A DNA stretch of 64,000 nt from assembly GCA_001789205.1 (NCBI GenBank), contig MFYT01000023.1, forward strand, positions 111,911 through 175,910. The letters are read 5' to 3'. The position numbers were made by a program, and so were the translations under genes. This document shows, piece by piece, positions 1 to 8,776 of this stretch; the first letter of the stretch is position 1; every line of letters begins with the position of its first letter. Source of the DNA: Candidatus Raymondbacteria bacterium RIFOXYA2_FULL_49_16. Lineage in GTDB: Bacteria > Fibrobacterota > OXYB2-FULL-49-7 > XYB2-FULL-49-35. The notes under the pieces were generated by a model. That model was not told the DNA's origin, ran no database searches, and saw only the letters and a list, made by a program, of their open reading frames with translations.

Positions 1-1159
1 CGTACCCCACGTCCCAGCCATGGTCGCACAGCCAAGGGAATTTTCCTGGAAAATCCCGCAATTGCAGTATCCGGCCGTTTTCCTTGTTACGGCCGTGCAC
101 GGGAAAGCTTGCCGCTTGTTCTCCTGCGCAGAGCATGACCTCTTCATTCCGCCAATCCATTGAATAGAGATAATCGGTTGTCCAGCTTGGGAAGATTTTC
201 CTGTCATCGCGTCCTGCGCACTCGATCAGGTTCCTGAAAATGACGCCATTTTCAAGAATGTCATTTCCATCAGCCGTCCCATTTAAAAATGATGCGTATC
301 TGCCGGCAATTTTATTTTCTTCTATGCCTTTCGTGTAATCATATGGAGGCAGGTATCCAGTGGATATCAAATAGGTAACATTAAACTTGATCTGCGACCG
401 GGATGGCTTGTTTCCAAGCCAGAACACTCTGCGCCACCGCGAATCACGCCAGTGACGCACTGAATCCCGGCTGAATGCATTTATTGGTGAAGCATTGCCA
501 AGAAAAAGGTCAACATCGTAATAGGCTGCGCCACGGTTGCAATGCCATACATTTTCCGCAACAACAGATACCCGTATGCCGTTCCAGCCTGGATAACAGC
601 GGACCTGGTATTGGACATTGATGTTTTCGCTGGGGTTTAGGTTCGTGTCGTTCAGTAAAAACTCCGTACATAAACCGCCGGAAAGCCACGTTTCGAGCGA
701 AGAGGCGTTTTGGACTATCTGCCGCGCTGAAATTGATGTAAGGCTATCTATGGCCGACAAGCCGCTATCACGATAAAATTTAAACTCAAGGCGTGCGTCA
801 AAATCATGGAAAAGGAGCGAATCCTTATTCCACTCATCATTGCCCTGCATCGGGCTGCCATCAGATAATTCTATGGTTTGCTCGCTATTTGCAGTGAGTA
901 AAGGTATGATCAAAGAGATGATCCCATACCGCACCGAACCATCGTCGTACCGGTTTTTAATATCCATCTGGGCCGGAACATCCAGCCCATTAATCCGCGC
1001 TATAATTGAAGACTGCACATGGCCTTTGATAAAAGGATGGCCAAAGGTGACCGGATAATGGGGTGTGGTAACGCCCGCGAGTTCCTTGATGGAGATTTCA
1101 GTAACTTTGGCATAAATTGGAAAAAAGGCTAGAATGAAAAATAATAAAGAAAGTCTCAT
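1..1159 (-). CDS. Secreted protein, RIFT-barrel-like N-terminus, 3' end cut by window edge
   Basis: An uninterrupted minus-strand reading frame runs from an ATG at 1159 to the window edge, so the C-terminus is missing. The protein begins with a short basic end and a hydrophobic signal peptide (MRLSLLFFILAFFPIYA), so it is probably exported. The N-terminal segment after that (AGVTTPHYPVTFGHPFIKG, then VPAQMDIKNRYDDGSVRYG) has the 'xxVPVTFGxPF ... Q...DGSVR' pattern known from the N-terminal RIFT-barrel domain of PcRGLX/YetA-like exo-rhamnogalacturonan lyases and relatives. That family link is from memory of the pattern and is tentative. The membrane-bound AraC-type regulator just upstream on the same strand may control it. 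Codon use looks coding throughout and no stop was found in about 386 codons. Confidence 0.7.
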   Translation of the reverse strand, partial: MRLSLLFFILAFFPIYAKVTEISIKELAGVTTPHYPVTFGHPFIKGHVQSSIIARINGLDVPAQMDIKNRYDDGSVRYGIISLIIPLLTANSEQTIELSDGSPMQGNDEWNKDSLLFHDFDARLEFKFYRDSGLSAIDSLTSISARQIVQNASSLETWLSGGLCTEFLLNDTNLNPSENINVQYQVRCYPGWNGIRVSVVAENVWHCNRGAAYYDVDLFLGNASPINAFSRDSVRHWRDSRWRRVFWLGNKPSRSQIKFNVTYLISTGYLPPYDYTKGIEENKIAGRYASFLNGTADGNDILENGVIFRNLIECAGRDDRKIFPSWTTDYLYSMDWRNEEVMLCAGEQAASFPVHGRNKENGRILQLRDFPGKFPWLCDHGWDVGY

Positions 1160-1353
1160 GATAGCCCCCGGTATATTAAATAGCCCCCTGTCCTTTTCCT
1201 TTTTTCCTGACAATTGCCTGATCGTTAATCGTTTAATAATATAATGGCGTATGTATCAACGAAATAGCCTTTTACGGCAAAAAACGCTATCCTAATGGAA
1301 AAAGCGCTGATGTTAAGGGAAATTCCGTACTTTTTTAGAAAAGAAGGCTTTTT

Positions 1354-3345
1354 TCAGCCCCTGCGGTAGTCTTTTGGGGTCTTTCCAGTGATCTTTTTAA
1401 AGTTACGAAGGAAGATGATGGGATCGCTAAAGCCCACTTCATATGCTATTTCAGAAATGGATTTTCCAGTCAATTTCAGCAGTTCAGAGGCCTTTTGAAT
1501 ACGGTATTCCCTGAGACGCTGCACAATGGAGATGCCGCGTACTTCCTGATAAATGTCCGATGCGCGGCGCTCACTTAAAAAAACATGCCGTACGAGTTGT
1601 TCCCTGTCCATGTTCGCGTCAGAATATTTTTCAGCAATACAGGCGTCGATCTGGTCCGCGATTTTCCGCCACTGCTCAGGTATTTGTTGTTCCCCTGGTT
1701 TTTTCCTACGCCAGACCCAAAAGATCGCGATCAACACGCATGCAAGCGTTAGAACAGCCAAAAGCGGCAGAATACGGCGAAAGAACATTGATAGAGGAGG
1801 GTTGGAAAGGAGAAAATAGAGTGAAGAAAACCGGCTAAGGGCCGAAGTATCCTGGCAGACCATGTTCGCGTGGATAGCCCAAACACCGGGTAGCATTTTA
1901 GAGATAGTGTGAATTGATACCTGTGCGGATCCGCTTTCAGGGCAAAATATAACTTTATCCAAGAGCAGTACTTGCATTGGCAGGGATTGATCCCCGGCAA
2001 CGGCCACGGTGGTCCTGTTTTTGCCTTGTTGGCATTTATAGAAAACGGAATCACCTGATGAAATACTGTAAACGTAGTTGGAGGACTCGTCAAATACTCC
2101 GAACCTGTCTTGTTTTTCGCTGGTAAATGATTCAGAGCAGAGGTTCAGGTCAATATAGGCTTCTTTCTTACAGGGGGGGAATGTAAAAAGGAGAACAAGC
2201 GTGTCTCCGGACCTGATGCGGTTGCCAGGACCCGCGGGCATGGTAAGCGCCATTTGATCGCTGGAAGAAAGCCTGCTGAACATCAGACTGCTGGAAGATT
2301 TCCCCGTGAAAAACAGGCGCTTCTTGGACCAAGGGCCTCTTGATTCCGGCGCGTCGATAAACCGGCCCGCATAGCGATATTCCGCGCCCTGCGGAAAAGG
2401 ACGGGCGAATGTAAAAGGCCCGCCAACAGCGAATACGCTATCACGCACAATTTTACCGGCAGAGTCAACCCGGATTTCACACCATCGTATCCGTGTTCCG
2501 GGTACTGCGCTAATCATAAACTCAGGCCGGTGTTCTTCGAGGTAGCAAAACGGGACCGGGCTGACGAATCCGGGAGTACGCAAGATCGGAATAAAACGCT
2601 GCTCAGAGATGACGATATTATCCACATCCATCGCGGTCAAAGGCAGCTGTGAAGCTTGCGCAATCCCAAAGGCCCATGATTTTAAAAACATAGGCTGACT
2701 CGACAGCTTCATTGTTCCGCATCCAACGAACATTGTATCAATGAACAGGGAATCAATTATTGAATCGCTCCGAAACGCCATGAACAGGGCCGCGTGATAC
2801 CATCGCAAGGCTTCAAGGGGAACATTGTCTTTTACACCGATGGTTTTCGCGCTGCTGTCAAACGCGGGCCGTTGAAGCGTTTGAAGGTATATGCGGCCAT
2901 CAGCATGTTTCTGAAAAAGAAGCACTGGCGTGTGAAAGTGGTTTCCTGACACTGGCGCCAGAAGGAATTGAGCGATTCTGACATATGGATTGCCTTGGGT
3001 GATAGCCGCGGTGTCCGCCAGGATAATCCTGAACCAGAATTGGCAGTAGATGCCTTTTTCGAACTGCGGGGAATGTATGGGCCAGTGGATACTTTTTTCG
3101 AGAAAGCGTCCTTCTCCTGTGAGTATGCGCAGCCCGCCGTTGCCCTCAAACGCATGCTGGCTGTCAACCGATGCCCATGATGTAATGGAATCGCCCGTAT
3201 TCGCATTCCACTGGTTCAGGGACTCTTTTGATTCGAAATCCTCTGAAAAAATGATTATTGCGGACGCTGAGTTGAAAAGGAGCGCCATCAGGACGGCAAT
3301 CAGCAACAATGTACAATTGCGCGGTAAACTCATGCTTGGATGCAA
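1354..3345 (-). CDS. Membrane-anchored AraC-type transcriptional regulator with extracytoplasmic sensor region
   Basis: This 663-residue protein has a signal peptide/first membrane segment (about residues 8-30), a large exported region, a second hydrophobic helix at about 523-545 followed by WRRKK, and a cytoplasmic AraC/XylS DNA-binding domain at about 565-663. The C-terminus shows the AraC hallmarks ISEIAYEVGFSDPIIFLRNF and KKITGKTPKDYR. The first 250 residues (EDFES ... GLRILTGEGRFLEKS ... WFRI) look like a jelly-roll, laminin-G-type fold. The layout resembles one-component membrane regulators that read an extracellular ligand, probably a carbohydrate, and bind DNA directly; the ligand is unknown. 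It lies upstream of, and in line with, the partial secreted-protein gene, which is a plausible target. Confidence 0.85.
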   Translation of the reverse strand: MHPSMSLPRNCTLLLIAVLMALLFNSASAIIIFSEDFESKESLNQWNANTGDSITSWASVDSQHAFEGNGGLRILTGEGRFLEKSIHWPIHSPQFEKGIYCQFWFRIILADTAAITQGNPYVRIAQFLLAPVSGNHFHTPVLLFQKHADGRIYLQTLQRPAFDSSAKTIGVKDNVPLEALRWYHAALFMAFRSDSIIDSLFIDTMFVGCGTMKLSSQPMFLKSWAFGIAQASQLPLTAMDVDNIVISEQRFIPILRTPGFVSPVPFCYLEEHRPEFMISAVPGTRIRWCEIRVDSAGKIVRDSVFAVGGPFTFARPFPQGAEYRYAGRFIDAPESRGPWSKKRLFFTGKSSSSLMFSRLSSSDQMALTMPAGPGNRIRSGDTLVLLFTFPPCKKEAYIDLNLCSESFTSEKQDRFGVFDESSNYVYSISSGDSVFYKCQQGKNRTTVAVAGDQSLPMQVLLLDKVIFCPESGSAQVSIHTISKMLPGVWAIHANMVCQDTSALSRFSSLYFLLSNPPLSMFFRRILPLLAVLTLACVLIAIFWVWRRKKPGEQQIPEQWRKIADQIDACIAEKYSDANMDREQLVRHVFLSERRASDIYQEVRGISIVQRLREYRIQKASELLKLTGKSISEIAYEVGFSDPIIFLRNFKKITGKTPKDYRRG

Positions 3346-3387
3346 AATAACTATTTAAGCCATAAAATAGGTAGCTGGTTCAGGGTT

Positions 3388-3819
3388 TTATTTAATAAAA
3401 TATCCAACAAGCTTCCAGGTATCGTCCTCTTTGAGCACAACGACTGTTTCAACAGCCTCTTTTTTATTCTCAAACGATGCTTTGAATTCTATTTGAGCGT
3501 AGCGGCCGTCCGGCGCTCCGGGTGCCTTGTCCATGGTTTTGGACGATACGAGTTCCCGCGAAACGCATGTTCCCAGGGGCTTCCGGACAGCAGTGAGCAT
3601 CTCAGCCCATTTTTCATCAGAACCCAGCGCGGTCTTGAAATAGGGGGCCGCCGCATTGTACGATCCGGCATAATCCTCTTTATCAATTGCGGTGACGATG
3701 GTTTGGGCCGATTGAATGGCTGAATCATCGGCCTGAGGGTTGCTTTTTTCTTTGCCGCACCCAATGATGGGCGGTAATAGAAGCAGGGTGCTGATAAGCA
3801 TAAGGGCTGTTTCTTTCAT
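3388..3819 (-). CDS. DUF4019-family lipoprotein
   Basis: This 143-residue protein starts with a lipoprotein signal peptide ending in a lipobox (LLLPPIIGC, Cys at about 21), so it is probably lipid-anchored in the envelope. The mature part contains YAGSYNAAAPYFKTAL, WAEMLTAVRKPLG and a final DDTWKLVGYFIK. This spacing matches the DUF4019 family, small proteins of unknown function with a nuclear-transport-factor-2-like look. It stands alone between the AraC-type regulator and the hsdR end, on the same strand as both. No partner is evident, and no function can be named. Confidence 0.75.
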   Translation of the reverse strand: MKETALMLISTLLLLPPIIGCGKEKSNPQADDSAIQSAQTIVTAIDKEDYAGSYNAAAPYFKTALGSDEKWAEMLTAVRKPLGTCVSRELVSSKTMDKAPGAPDGRYAQIEFKASFENKKEAVETVVVLKEDDTWKLVGYFIK

Positions 3820-3914
3820 GACAGGTTCTCCTTTTGATATTTTGAATATGAACGGTCCTTTATTTTACCTCATCCTTTGAGGCCAATAGCTGTTTTTGTC
3901 GTGCCATTCATTGA

Positions 3915-6900
3915 TTATTTGCCTTTCGTCATCTCATCAGCAATCAACTCAGCTTGCTTCAGGACCGTTTCAGTTGCGAGCATCTGCATATCCGGCGGAT
4001 AACCGTATTGCCTTAAAATTCTTTTTACAATAACTTTCAGCTTCGCCTTCACGCTTTCTTTGATTGTCCAATCAATTGAAGCGTTTTCCCTGACCTTTTC
4101 AAACAGGACAACTGCCAATTCACGCAATTTATCCTTTTCCATCAATTGTTGTGCGCTCTCATTGTTGGCAATTGCCGTGTAAAAGGCATATTCATGATCG
4201 GACAGCCCCATTTCCTTAGGCTCCTTGTCCATTTCCTTGATTTCTTTGCTCAACTTGATGAGCTCGTTAATGACCTCTGCTGCTGTCAGGATTTTATTAT
4301 GGTATTTTTTGATTGAATTTTCAAGCATTTCCATCAAAGTCCTGCCCTGCACCAAGTTTTTTCTGGTGCGAGCCTTGATTTCGTCATTAAGCAGCTTTTT
4401 AAGAACTTCAAGGGCAATGTTCTTATGCTCCATGTTACGGACTTCGAGAAGGAATTCCTCTGAAAGAATGGAAATGTCAGGCTTTTTTATACCTGCGGCA
4501 TCGAATACATCTATAACCTGCTCGGTTACGAGCGCCTTGTCGATGACCTGCCGGATTGCGGTTTCTATCTCTTCGTCTGTTTTGCCTGAATCGGTCCAGT
4601 CAAATTTGGCCAGTCTCGCTTTCACTGCCTGAAAAAACGCGACTTCATCCTTGGCATCCATTGCCTGCTCATGAGGAATTGCGATTGAGAAGGCCTGGGA
4701 GAGCGCCGTTACTTCATCAATGAACCGTTTTTTGCCATCATCCAACCCAAGAATGTGCTCTTCCGCTGCCAGAATAAATGATAGCTTTTTGCTGGTGTTG
4801 GCTTCAAAATAGTCCTCGTAAGCAAAACCGTGGAACATCTGTGAAATTATCTCAATCTTTTCAAGCATAAGCTGGACAGCTTTTGCCTGCATAACAGCCG
4901 GGTCGCCCTTGCCGCCGCTATTTGAGTAGAAAGACAGGGCTTTTTTAAGATCAGCCGCAATGCCGAGATAATCAACGATAAGACCGCCTGTTTTGTCCTT
5001 ATAAACCCGGTTCACGCGCGCGATCGCCTGCATGAGGTTATGCCCCTGCATTGGCTTGTCAATATACAGCGTATGCAGGCATGGGACATCAAAACCAGTA
5101 AGCCACATATCACAGACAATGACGAGTTTGAGTTCGTCTTCCGGGTCCTTCATTCTGTCGGCCAATGCACGCCGCTGTTCTTTTATGGTGTGGTGCTTTG
5201 AAATTTCCGGGCCATCGGACGAAGCCGAGGTCATGACCACTTTCAAGGCGCCTTTTCTCAGGTCGCTGTTGTGCCAAAGGGGCCGTAGTTTTATAATTTC
5301 AGCATATAATTCGGCAGCGATACGGCGGGACATGGTTACAATCATGCTCTTGCCATCAAATACTTCCTGCCGCAGTTCAAAATGGGTAACAATATCCAAT
5401 GCCACCCGCCGTATTCTGTCTGCGCTGCCGATGAGCGCTTCAAGCTGTGTCCATTTAGCCTTGGCCTTCTGGGTCTCTGTCAGTTCGTCCTGCTTAAGTT
5501 CTTCATCAAGGTCGGATACAAGCTTTTTGCCTTTTGCGCTCAGGCCAATTTTTGCCAGGCGGCTTTCGTAGTATATACGCACTGTTGCGCCATCGGTCAC
5601 GGCCTGCGCAATATCGTAGATATCAATGTAATTACCGAAAACAGCCGGAGTGTTGATGTCGGTACTTTCAATTGGAGTGCCGGTAAATCCAAGGTATGTC
5701 GCATTTGGCAACGCGTCACGCATGTATTTTGCATACCCGTAGGCTATTTTTTTACCTACAACACTTCCGTTTTTGTCTTTTGCATCAACGGTTTTTGCCT
5801 TAAAGCCATATTGCGTGCGATGGGCTTCGTCTGCAATTACAATGATGTTTTTTCTATTAGAAAGCTGTTCGTAAACATTGCCTTCATCGGGAAAGAACTT
5901 TTGAATTGTGGCAAATACAATCCCGCCTGAAGCGACCTTCAAGAGTTCTTTCAGTTTGTCCCTGCTTTCCGCCTGAACCGGTTCCTGGCGAAGAAGCTGT
6001 TTGGAAGATGCGAAGGTATCAAAAAGCTGGTCATCCAGGTCATTTCTGTCAGTTATCATCACAATTGTAGGATTATCCATTGCCAAAACGATTTTTCCAG
6101 CATAAAAAACCATGGAAAGAGATTTGCCGCTGCCCTGCGTATGCCAAACAACGCCGCCTTTTTTGTCTCCAATAGGCTGCGTCTCGGTACTGGGCAACCC
6201 ATAGGTTGCAGGTGGTTCCATTACCATACCGGTGACTTCGACAGGCTCAGCCACCGGTCTTTTATCGGGCGCTGAGCTTGCCGAAGTGCCCGCATACCCT
6301 GATGCCCTGAGTGTGGATTCCACAGCCAGATTAACGGCATAATACTGGTGATACGCCGCCAGTTTTTTAACGGTTTCTATGGTAATAATGCCGGTATCTT
6401 TATCTTCTTTTCTGGCTTTTTCAAATACTATAAAATGTCGGATAAGGTCTAAAAGTGTGGTTTTGCACAGCATACCTTTTATCAGCGTTTCCAGTTGTCC
6501 GATAAGCGGGGATGCTTCCAGTTTGCCGTCCGAAGTTTTCCAAGCCATAAAACGGCTGAAACCAGCGGAAATGGTCCCAGCCCTTGCTTCCAAACCATCG
6601 GATATGACAGTAAAGCCATTATAAGTAAACAGAGTGGGAATGGCCTGTTTATAGGTTTGGATTTGTCTGAACGCCGAATGGATAGTAGCGTTTTCATCCG
6701 CAGGGTTTTTCAGTTCAATTACTACGAGAGGTAATCCATTTACGAAAAGAATGACATCGGGTCGTTTATTGACATTGTTTTCAATAACCGTATACTGATT
6801 CAAGACAAAAAAATCATTTTTATCAGGGTTGGTAAAATCAATAAGCCACACCAGGTCGCCCCGGTTATTGCCGTCTTTTTGATAGCTTACCTTGATACCT

Positions 6901-7190
6901 TCGGTAAGCATCCGGTGGAAGGCTTCGTTGTTCGCTATAAGTTCTGGCGAATTGAGGCGGAGTAACTGTTTTATGGCATCTTCCCGTACTTCTGCGGATA
7001 ATTTTGGATTAATTCTGGCAACTGCGGCGGTAAGTCGTTCAAGGAGGATGACATCTTCAAAGGACTGACGTTCCGGGGTTTGGCTGTCCGGCGCAATATC
7101 CGGGCCATAGATGTACTGATAGCCCGATTTTTCGAGAAGTTCTAGGGTGAATCGTTCTATTTCGGATTCTGTAATTCTATTTTTCGACAT
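3915..7190 (-). CDS. hsdR: Type I restriction endonuclease subunit R (HsdR)
   Basis: This 1091-residue protein is the motor and nuclease subunit of a type I restriction-modification complex. The N-terminal nuclease domain shows PD-(D/E)xK residues (RPDVILF at 143-149, VIELKNP with E159 and K161). The superfamily 2 helicase core follows, with Walker A (TQGSGKS, 351-357), motif II (VIADEAHRTQYG) and motif III (YLGFTGTPI). The C-terminal region has the helical domain typical of HsdR. Residues about 300-320, between nuclease and helicase domains, are encoded by a palindromic repeat that fits the frame and does not look like HsdR sequence. The start overlaps the end of the upstream RhuM-family gene by 14 bases, consistent with one operon running from hsdM. 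Length is normal for the family. Confidence 0.97.
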   Translation of the reverse strand: MSKNRITESEIERFTLELLEKSGYQYIYGPDIAPDSQTPERQSFEDVILLERLTAAVARINPKLSAEVREDAIKQLLRLNSPELIANNEAFHRMLTEGIKVSYQKDGNNRGDLVWLIDFTNPDKNDFFVLNQYTVIENNVNKRPDVILFVNGLPLVVIELKNPADENATIHSAFRQIQTYKQAIPTLFTYNGFTVISDGLEARAGTISAGFSRFMAWKTSDGKLEASPLIGQLETLIKGMLCKTTLLDLIRHFIVFEKARKEDKDTGIITIETVKKLAAYHQYYAVNLAVESTLRASGYAGTSASSAPDKRPVAEPVEVTGMVMEPPATYGLPSTETQPIGDKKGGVVWHTQGSGKSLSMVFYAGKIVLAMDNPTIVMITDRNDLDDQLFDTFASSKQLLRQEPVQAESRDKLKELLKVASGGIVFATIQKFFPDEGNVYEQLSNRKNIIVIADEAHRTQYGFKAKTVDAKDKNGSVVGKKIAYGYAKYMRDALPNATYLGFTGTPIESTDINTPAVFGNYIDIYDIAQAVTDGATVRIYYESRLAKIGLSAKGKKLVSDLDEELKQDELTETQKAKAKWTQLEALIGSADRIRRVALDIVTHFELRQEVFDGKSMIVTMSRRIAAELYAEIIKLRPLWHNSDLRKGALKVVMTSASSDGPEISKHHTIKEQRRALADRMKDPEDELKLVIVCDMWLTGFDVPCLHTLYIDKPMQGHNLMQAIARVNRVYKDKTGGLIVDYLGIAADLKKALSFYSNSGGKGDPAVMQAKAVQLMLEKIEIISQMFHGFAYEDYFEANTSKKLSFILAAEEHILGLDDGKKRFIDEVTALSQAFSIAIPHEQAMDAKDEVAFFQAVKARLAKFDWTDSGKTDEEIETAIRQVIDKALVTEQVIDVFDAAGIKKPDISILSEEFLLEVRNMEHKNIALEVLKKLLNDEIKARTRKNLVQGRTLMEMLENSIKKYHNKILTAAEVINELIKLSKEIKEMDKEPKEMGLSDHEYAFYTAIANNESAQQLMEKDKLRELAVVLFEKVRENASIDWTIKESVKAKLKVIVKRILRQYGYPPDMQMLATETVLKQAELIADEMTKGK
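6231..6291. repeat. Palindromic repeat inserted in frame in hsdR
   Basis: Two arms, 6236-6251 (cttcgacaggctcagc) and 6271-6286 (gctgagcttgccgaag), are reverse complements with two mismatches around a 19-base loop. The pairing extends imperfectly to 6231 and 6291. The arm sequence resembles the widely scattered 'ctgagcytgtcgaag' palindromes seen between genes in many environmental bacterial genomes. Here it lies inside hsdR and adds about 20 codons without breaking the frame. Confidence 0.8.
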
Positions 7191-8202
7191 CTTTTTTTCC
7201 CATTATGCGCTTGATTTCTTTATCAAAATCCGAGACAAAGTTTTTATCCTGTATCTGCCGGTATGTTTCATATTCCTGCTCGGCCTTGAGCTTTGCTTCC
7301 AACGCAGTTACTTTGCCGTTGTCCTTCAATATCGGGTAGTTCGACAATTCCAGAATTCTATGGAGAAATTTTACCCAATCTTTCATGGTCATAATAATTT
7401 TTCGCGACGCATTATTTTCCGCCAAATCCAGATATGCGGAGACAATCCGGTTCAATTCCTTAATGTGCTGTTCGTTCAGGTAATTTTTTGCCACCGTGAC
7501 ATCAGATTTCAATATTTTGCCATCCAACCCTTGTTTCCAGGTGGTTAGACCCATATAAAGCTTTGTGGCATCGGCGGAGGTATAAATAAGTTCCGCAGCG
7601 GTTTTTCCGGTTATGGCCCAATGAAGTTTGTTTTGAACGATAGCGAAGAAATCCTTAGTTATAGGCGCATTTTTATCATAGTCCGCGGAGAGAGCGAAGA
7701 TGTCGGTAATTTTCTGATAGAACCGGCGTTCACTGGCCTGAATTTCACGGATTCGTTCAAGGAGTTCTTCGAAATAATCCTTGCCGAAAACCCTGTTACC
7801 CTGTTTCAGCCGTTCATCGTCCAGCACAAATCCCTTTATAATGTATTCTTTGAGTGTCTTTGTGGCCCAGATACGGAATTGTGTTGCCTGGTAGGAGTTA
7901 ACCCGGTAACCGACTGCGATAATTGCATCGAGGTTATAGTAATTGGTTTTATACTGTTTTCCATCAGCGGCAGTTGTTTCCAAAATGGAAATAACTGATT
8001 TTTTCTGTAACTCGTTTGATTCGAATATGTTATTGAGGTGCTTATTGATGGCTGGGACTTTAACCCCGAATAATTCGGCTAAAGCCTTCTGCGTGAGCCA
8101 GACGGATTCATCTTGAACAAAGACTTCGACCCTAACTTTACCATCAACTGTAGTATAGAGAAGAAAGTTAGCTTGAGGGGCTGGGAGGTTTGATTTATTC
8201 AT
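7177..8202 (-). CDS. rhuM: RhuM-family protein in type I RM operon
   Basis: This 341-residue protein matches the virulence RhuM family. It has SVWLTQKALAELFGVKVPA (a helix-turn-helix-like start), then YYNLDAIIAVGYRVNS and TQFRIWATKTLKEYIIKGF, the most conserved RhuM stretches. The C-terminal part is helical with charged runs. RhuM proteins are DNA-binding-like proteins named after a Salmonella pathogenicity-island gene, and they often sit within type I restriction loci; their biochemical role is not established. It lies between the GxxExxY gene and hsdR. Its stop overlaps the hsdR start by 14 bases, indicating translational coupling and a role tied to the restriction operon. Confidence 0.88.
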   Translation of the reverse strand: MNKSNLPAPQANFLLYTTVDGKVRVEVFVQDESVWLTQKALAELFGVKVPAINKHLNNIFESNELQKKSVISILETTAADGKQYKTNYYNLDAIIAVGYRVNSYQATQFRIWATKTLKEYIIKGFVLDDERLKQGNRVFGKDYFEELLERIREIQASERRFYQKITDIFALSADYDKNAPITKDFFAIVQNKLHWAITGKTAAELIYTSADATKLYMGLTTWKQGLDGKILKSDVTVAKNYLNEQHIKELNRIVSAYLDLAENNASRKIIMTMKDWVKFLHRILELSNYPILKDNGKVTALEAKLKAEQEYETYRQIQDKNFVSDFDKEIKRIMGKKDVEK

Positions 8203-8213
8203 GCAGGAATTCT

Positions 8214-8660
8214 TTATCTTTCATTTGTTTTTGTCAGTATGGAAATCCCAAGAGCGGTTGCTCGAACCGGTTGATTGAATTTGGAATTTATCAGCCGCTT
8301 GAATTCCAGGCTTTTTGAACCGAAGTTTATCAACAACCCGACTTCCAGATTGTACGCTTCCAGATAGTTAATGGCTTGCGCCAGGTGAACGTCTTCTAAT
8401 TTTGTGATGCTTTTAATTTCAACGGAAACAACCTCGTCGATTAAGAAGTCGACCCTGCGCGTACCGATTTGCCGCTGTTTATAATAAATCGGCATTTCGT
8501 GTTCCCTGCTGAACGGGATGGCATTGTCCACAAGCTCAATCTTCAACGCCCTCTGATAAACCACTTCCTGAAAACCATTGCCCAGCGCCTTGTGAACAGC
8601 CATTGCACACCCGATAATCTTGGATGTAAGTTCCGAGTACTTGTAGCGTTCGTCTATCAT
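8214..8660 (-). CDS. GxxExxY-family protein (PD-(D/E)xK-like)
   Basis: This 148-residue protein contains the family signature GNGFQEVVYQRAL near residue 25 and the nuclease-like core VDFLIDEVVSVEIKSI, followed by HLAQAINYLEAYNLEVGLLINFG. GxxExxY proteins (PDDEXK_3) are predicted nuclease-fold proteins found in many bacteria, often in variable loci; their substrate is unknown. I chose the ATG at 8660 rather than the GTG at 8672, because the GTG lies at the edge of the palindromic repeat and MIDERYKYSELT is the usual type of start. It sits between hsdS and rhuM within the restriction operon, 11 bases upstream of rhuM. Confidence 0.85.
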   Translation of the reverse strand: MIDERYKYSELTSKIIGCAMAVHKALGNGFQEVVYQRALKIELVDNAIPFSREHEMPIYYKQRQIGTRRVDFLIDEVVSVEIKSITKLEDVHLAQAINYLEAYNLEVGLLINFGSKSLEFKRLINSKFNQPVRATALGISILTKTNER

Positions 8661-8673
8661 GATAAAAACCACT

Positions 8674-8776
8674 GTCTGAACCGTTGATTAAGCTGATTAA
8701 TCTGATTACCTTGATTTAATACCACTATTTTCACAATCATCCCAATCATTAAATCAGCTTAATCAGTGGTTCAGAC
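8674..8776. repeat. Inverted repeat at the hsdS 3' end
   Basis: Arms 8674-8698 and 8752-8776 are 25 bases each and pair at 23 positions around a 53-base A/T-rich middle. The right arm encodes the last four residues and the TGA of hsdS; the left arm ends just upstream of the GxxExxY start. The core 'gattaagctgatta' resembles dispersed repeats common between genes in other bacteria. It could act as a transcript-stabilising hairpin or attenuator inside the operon. Confidence 0.8.
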
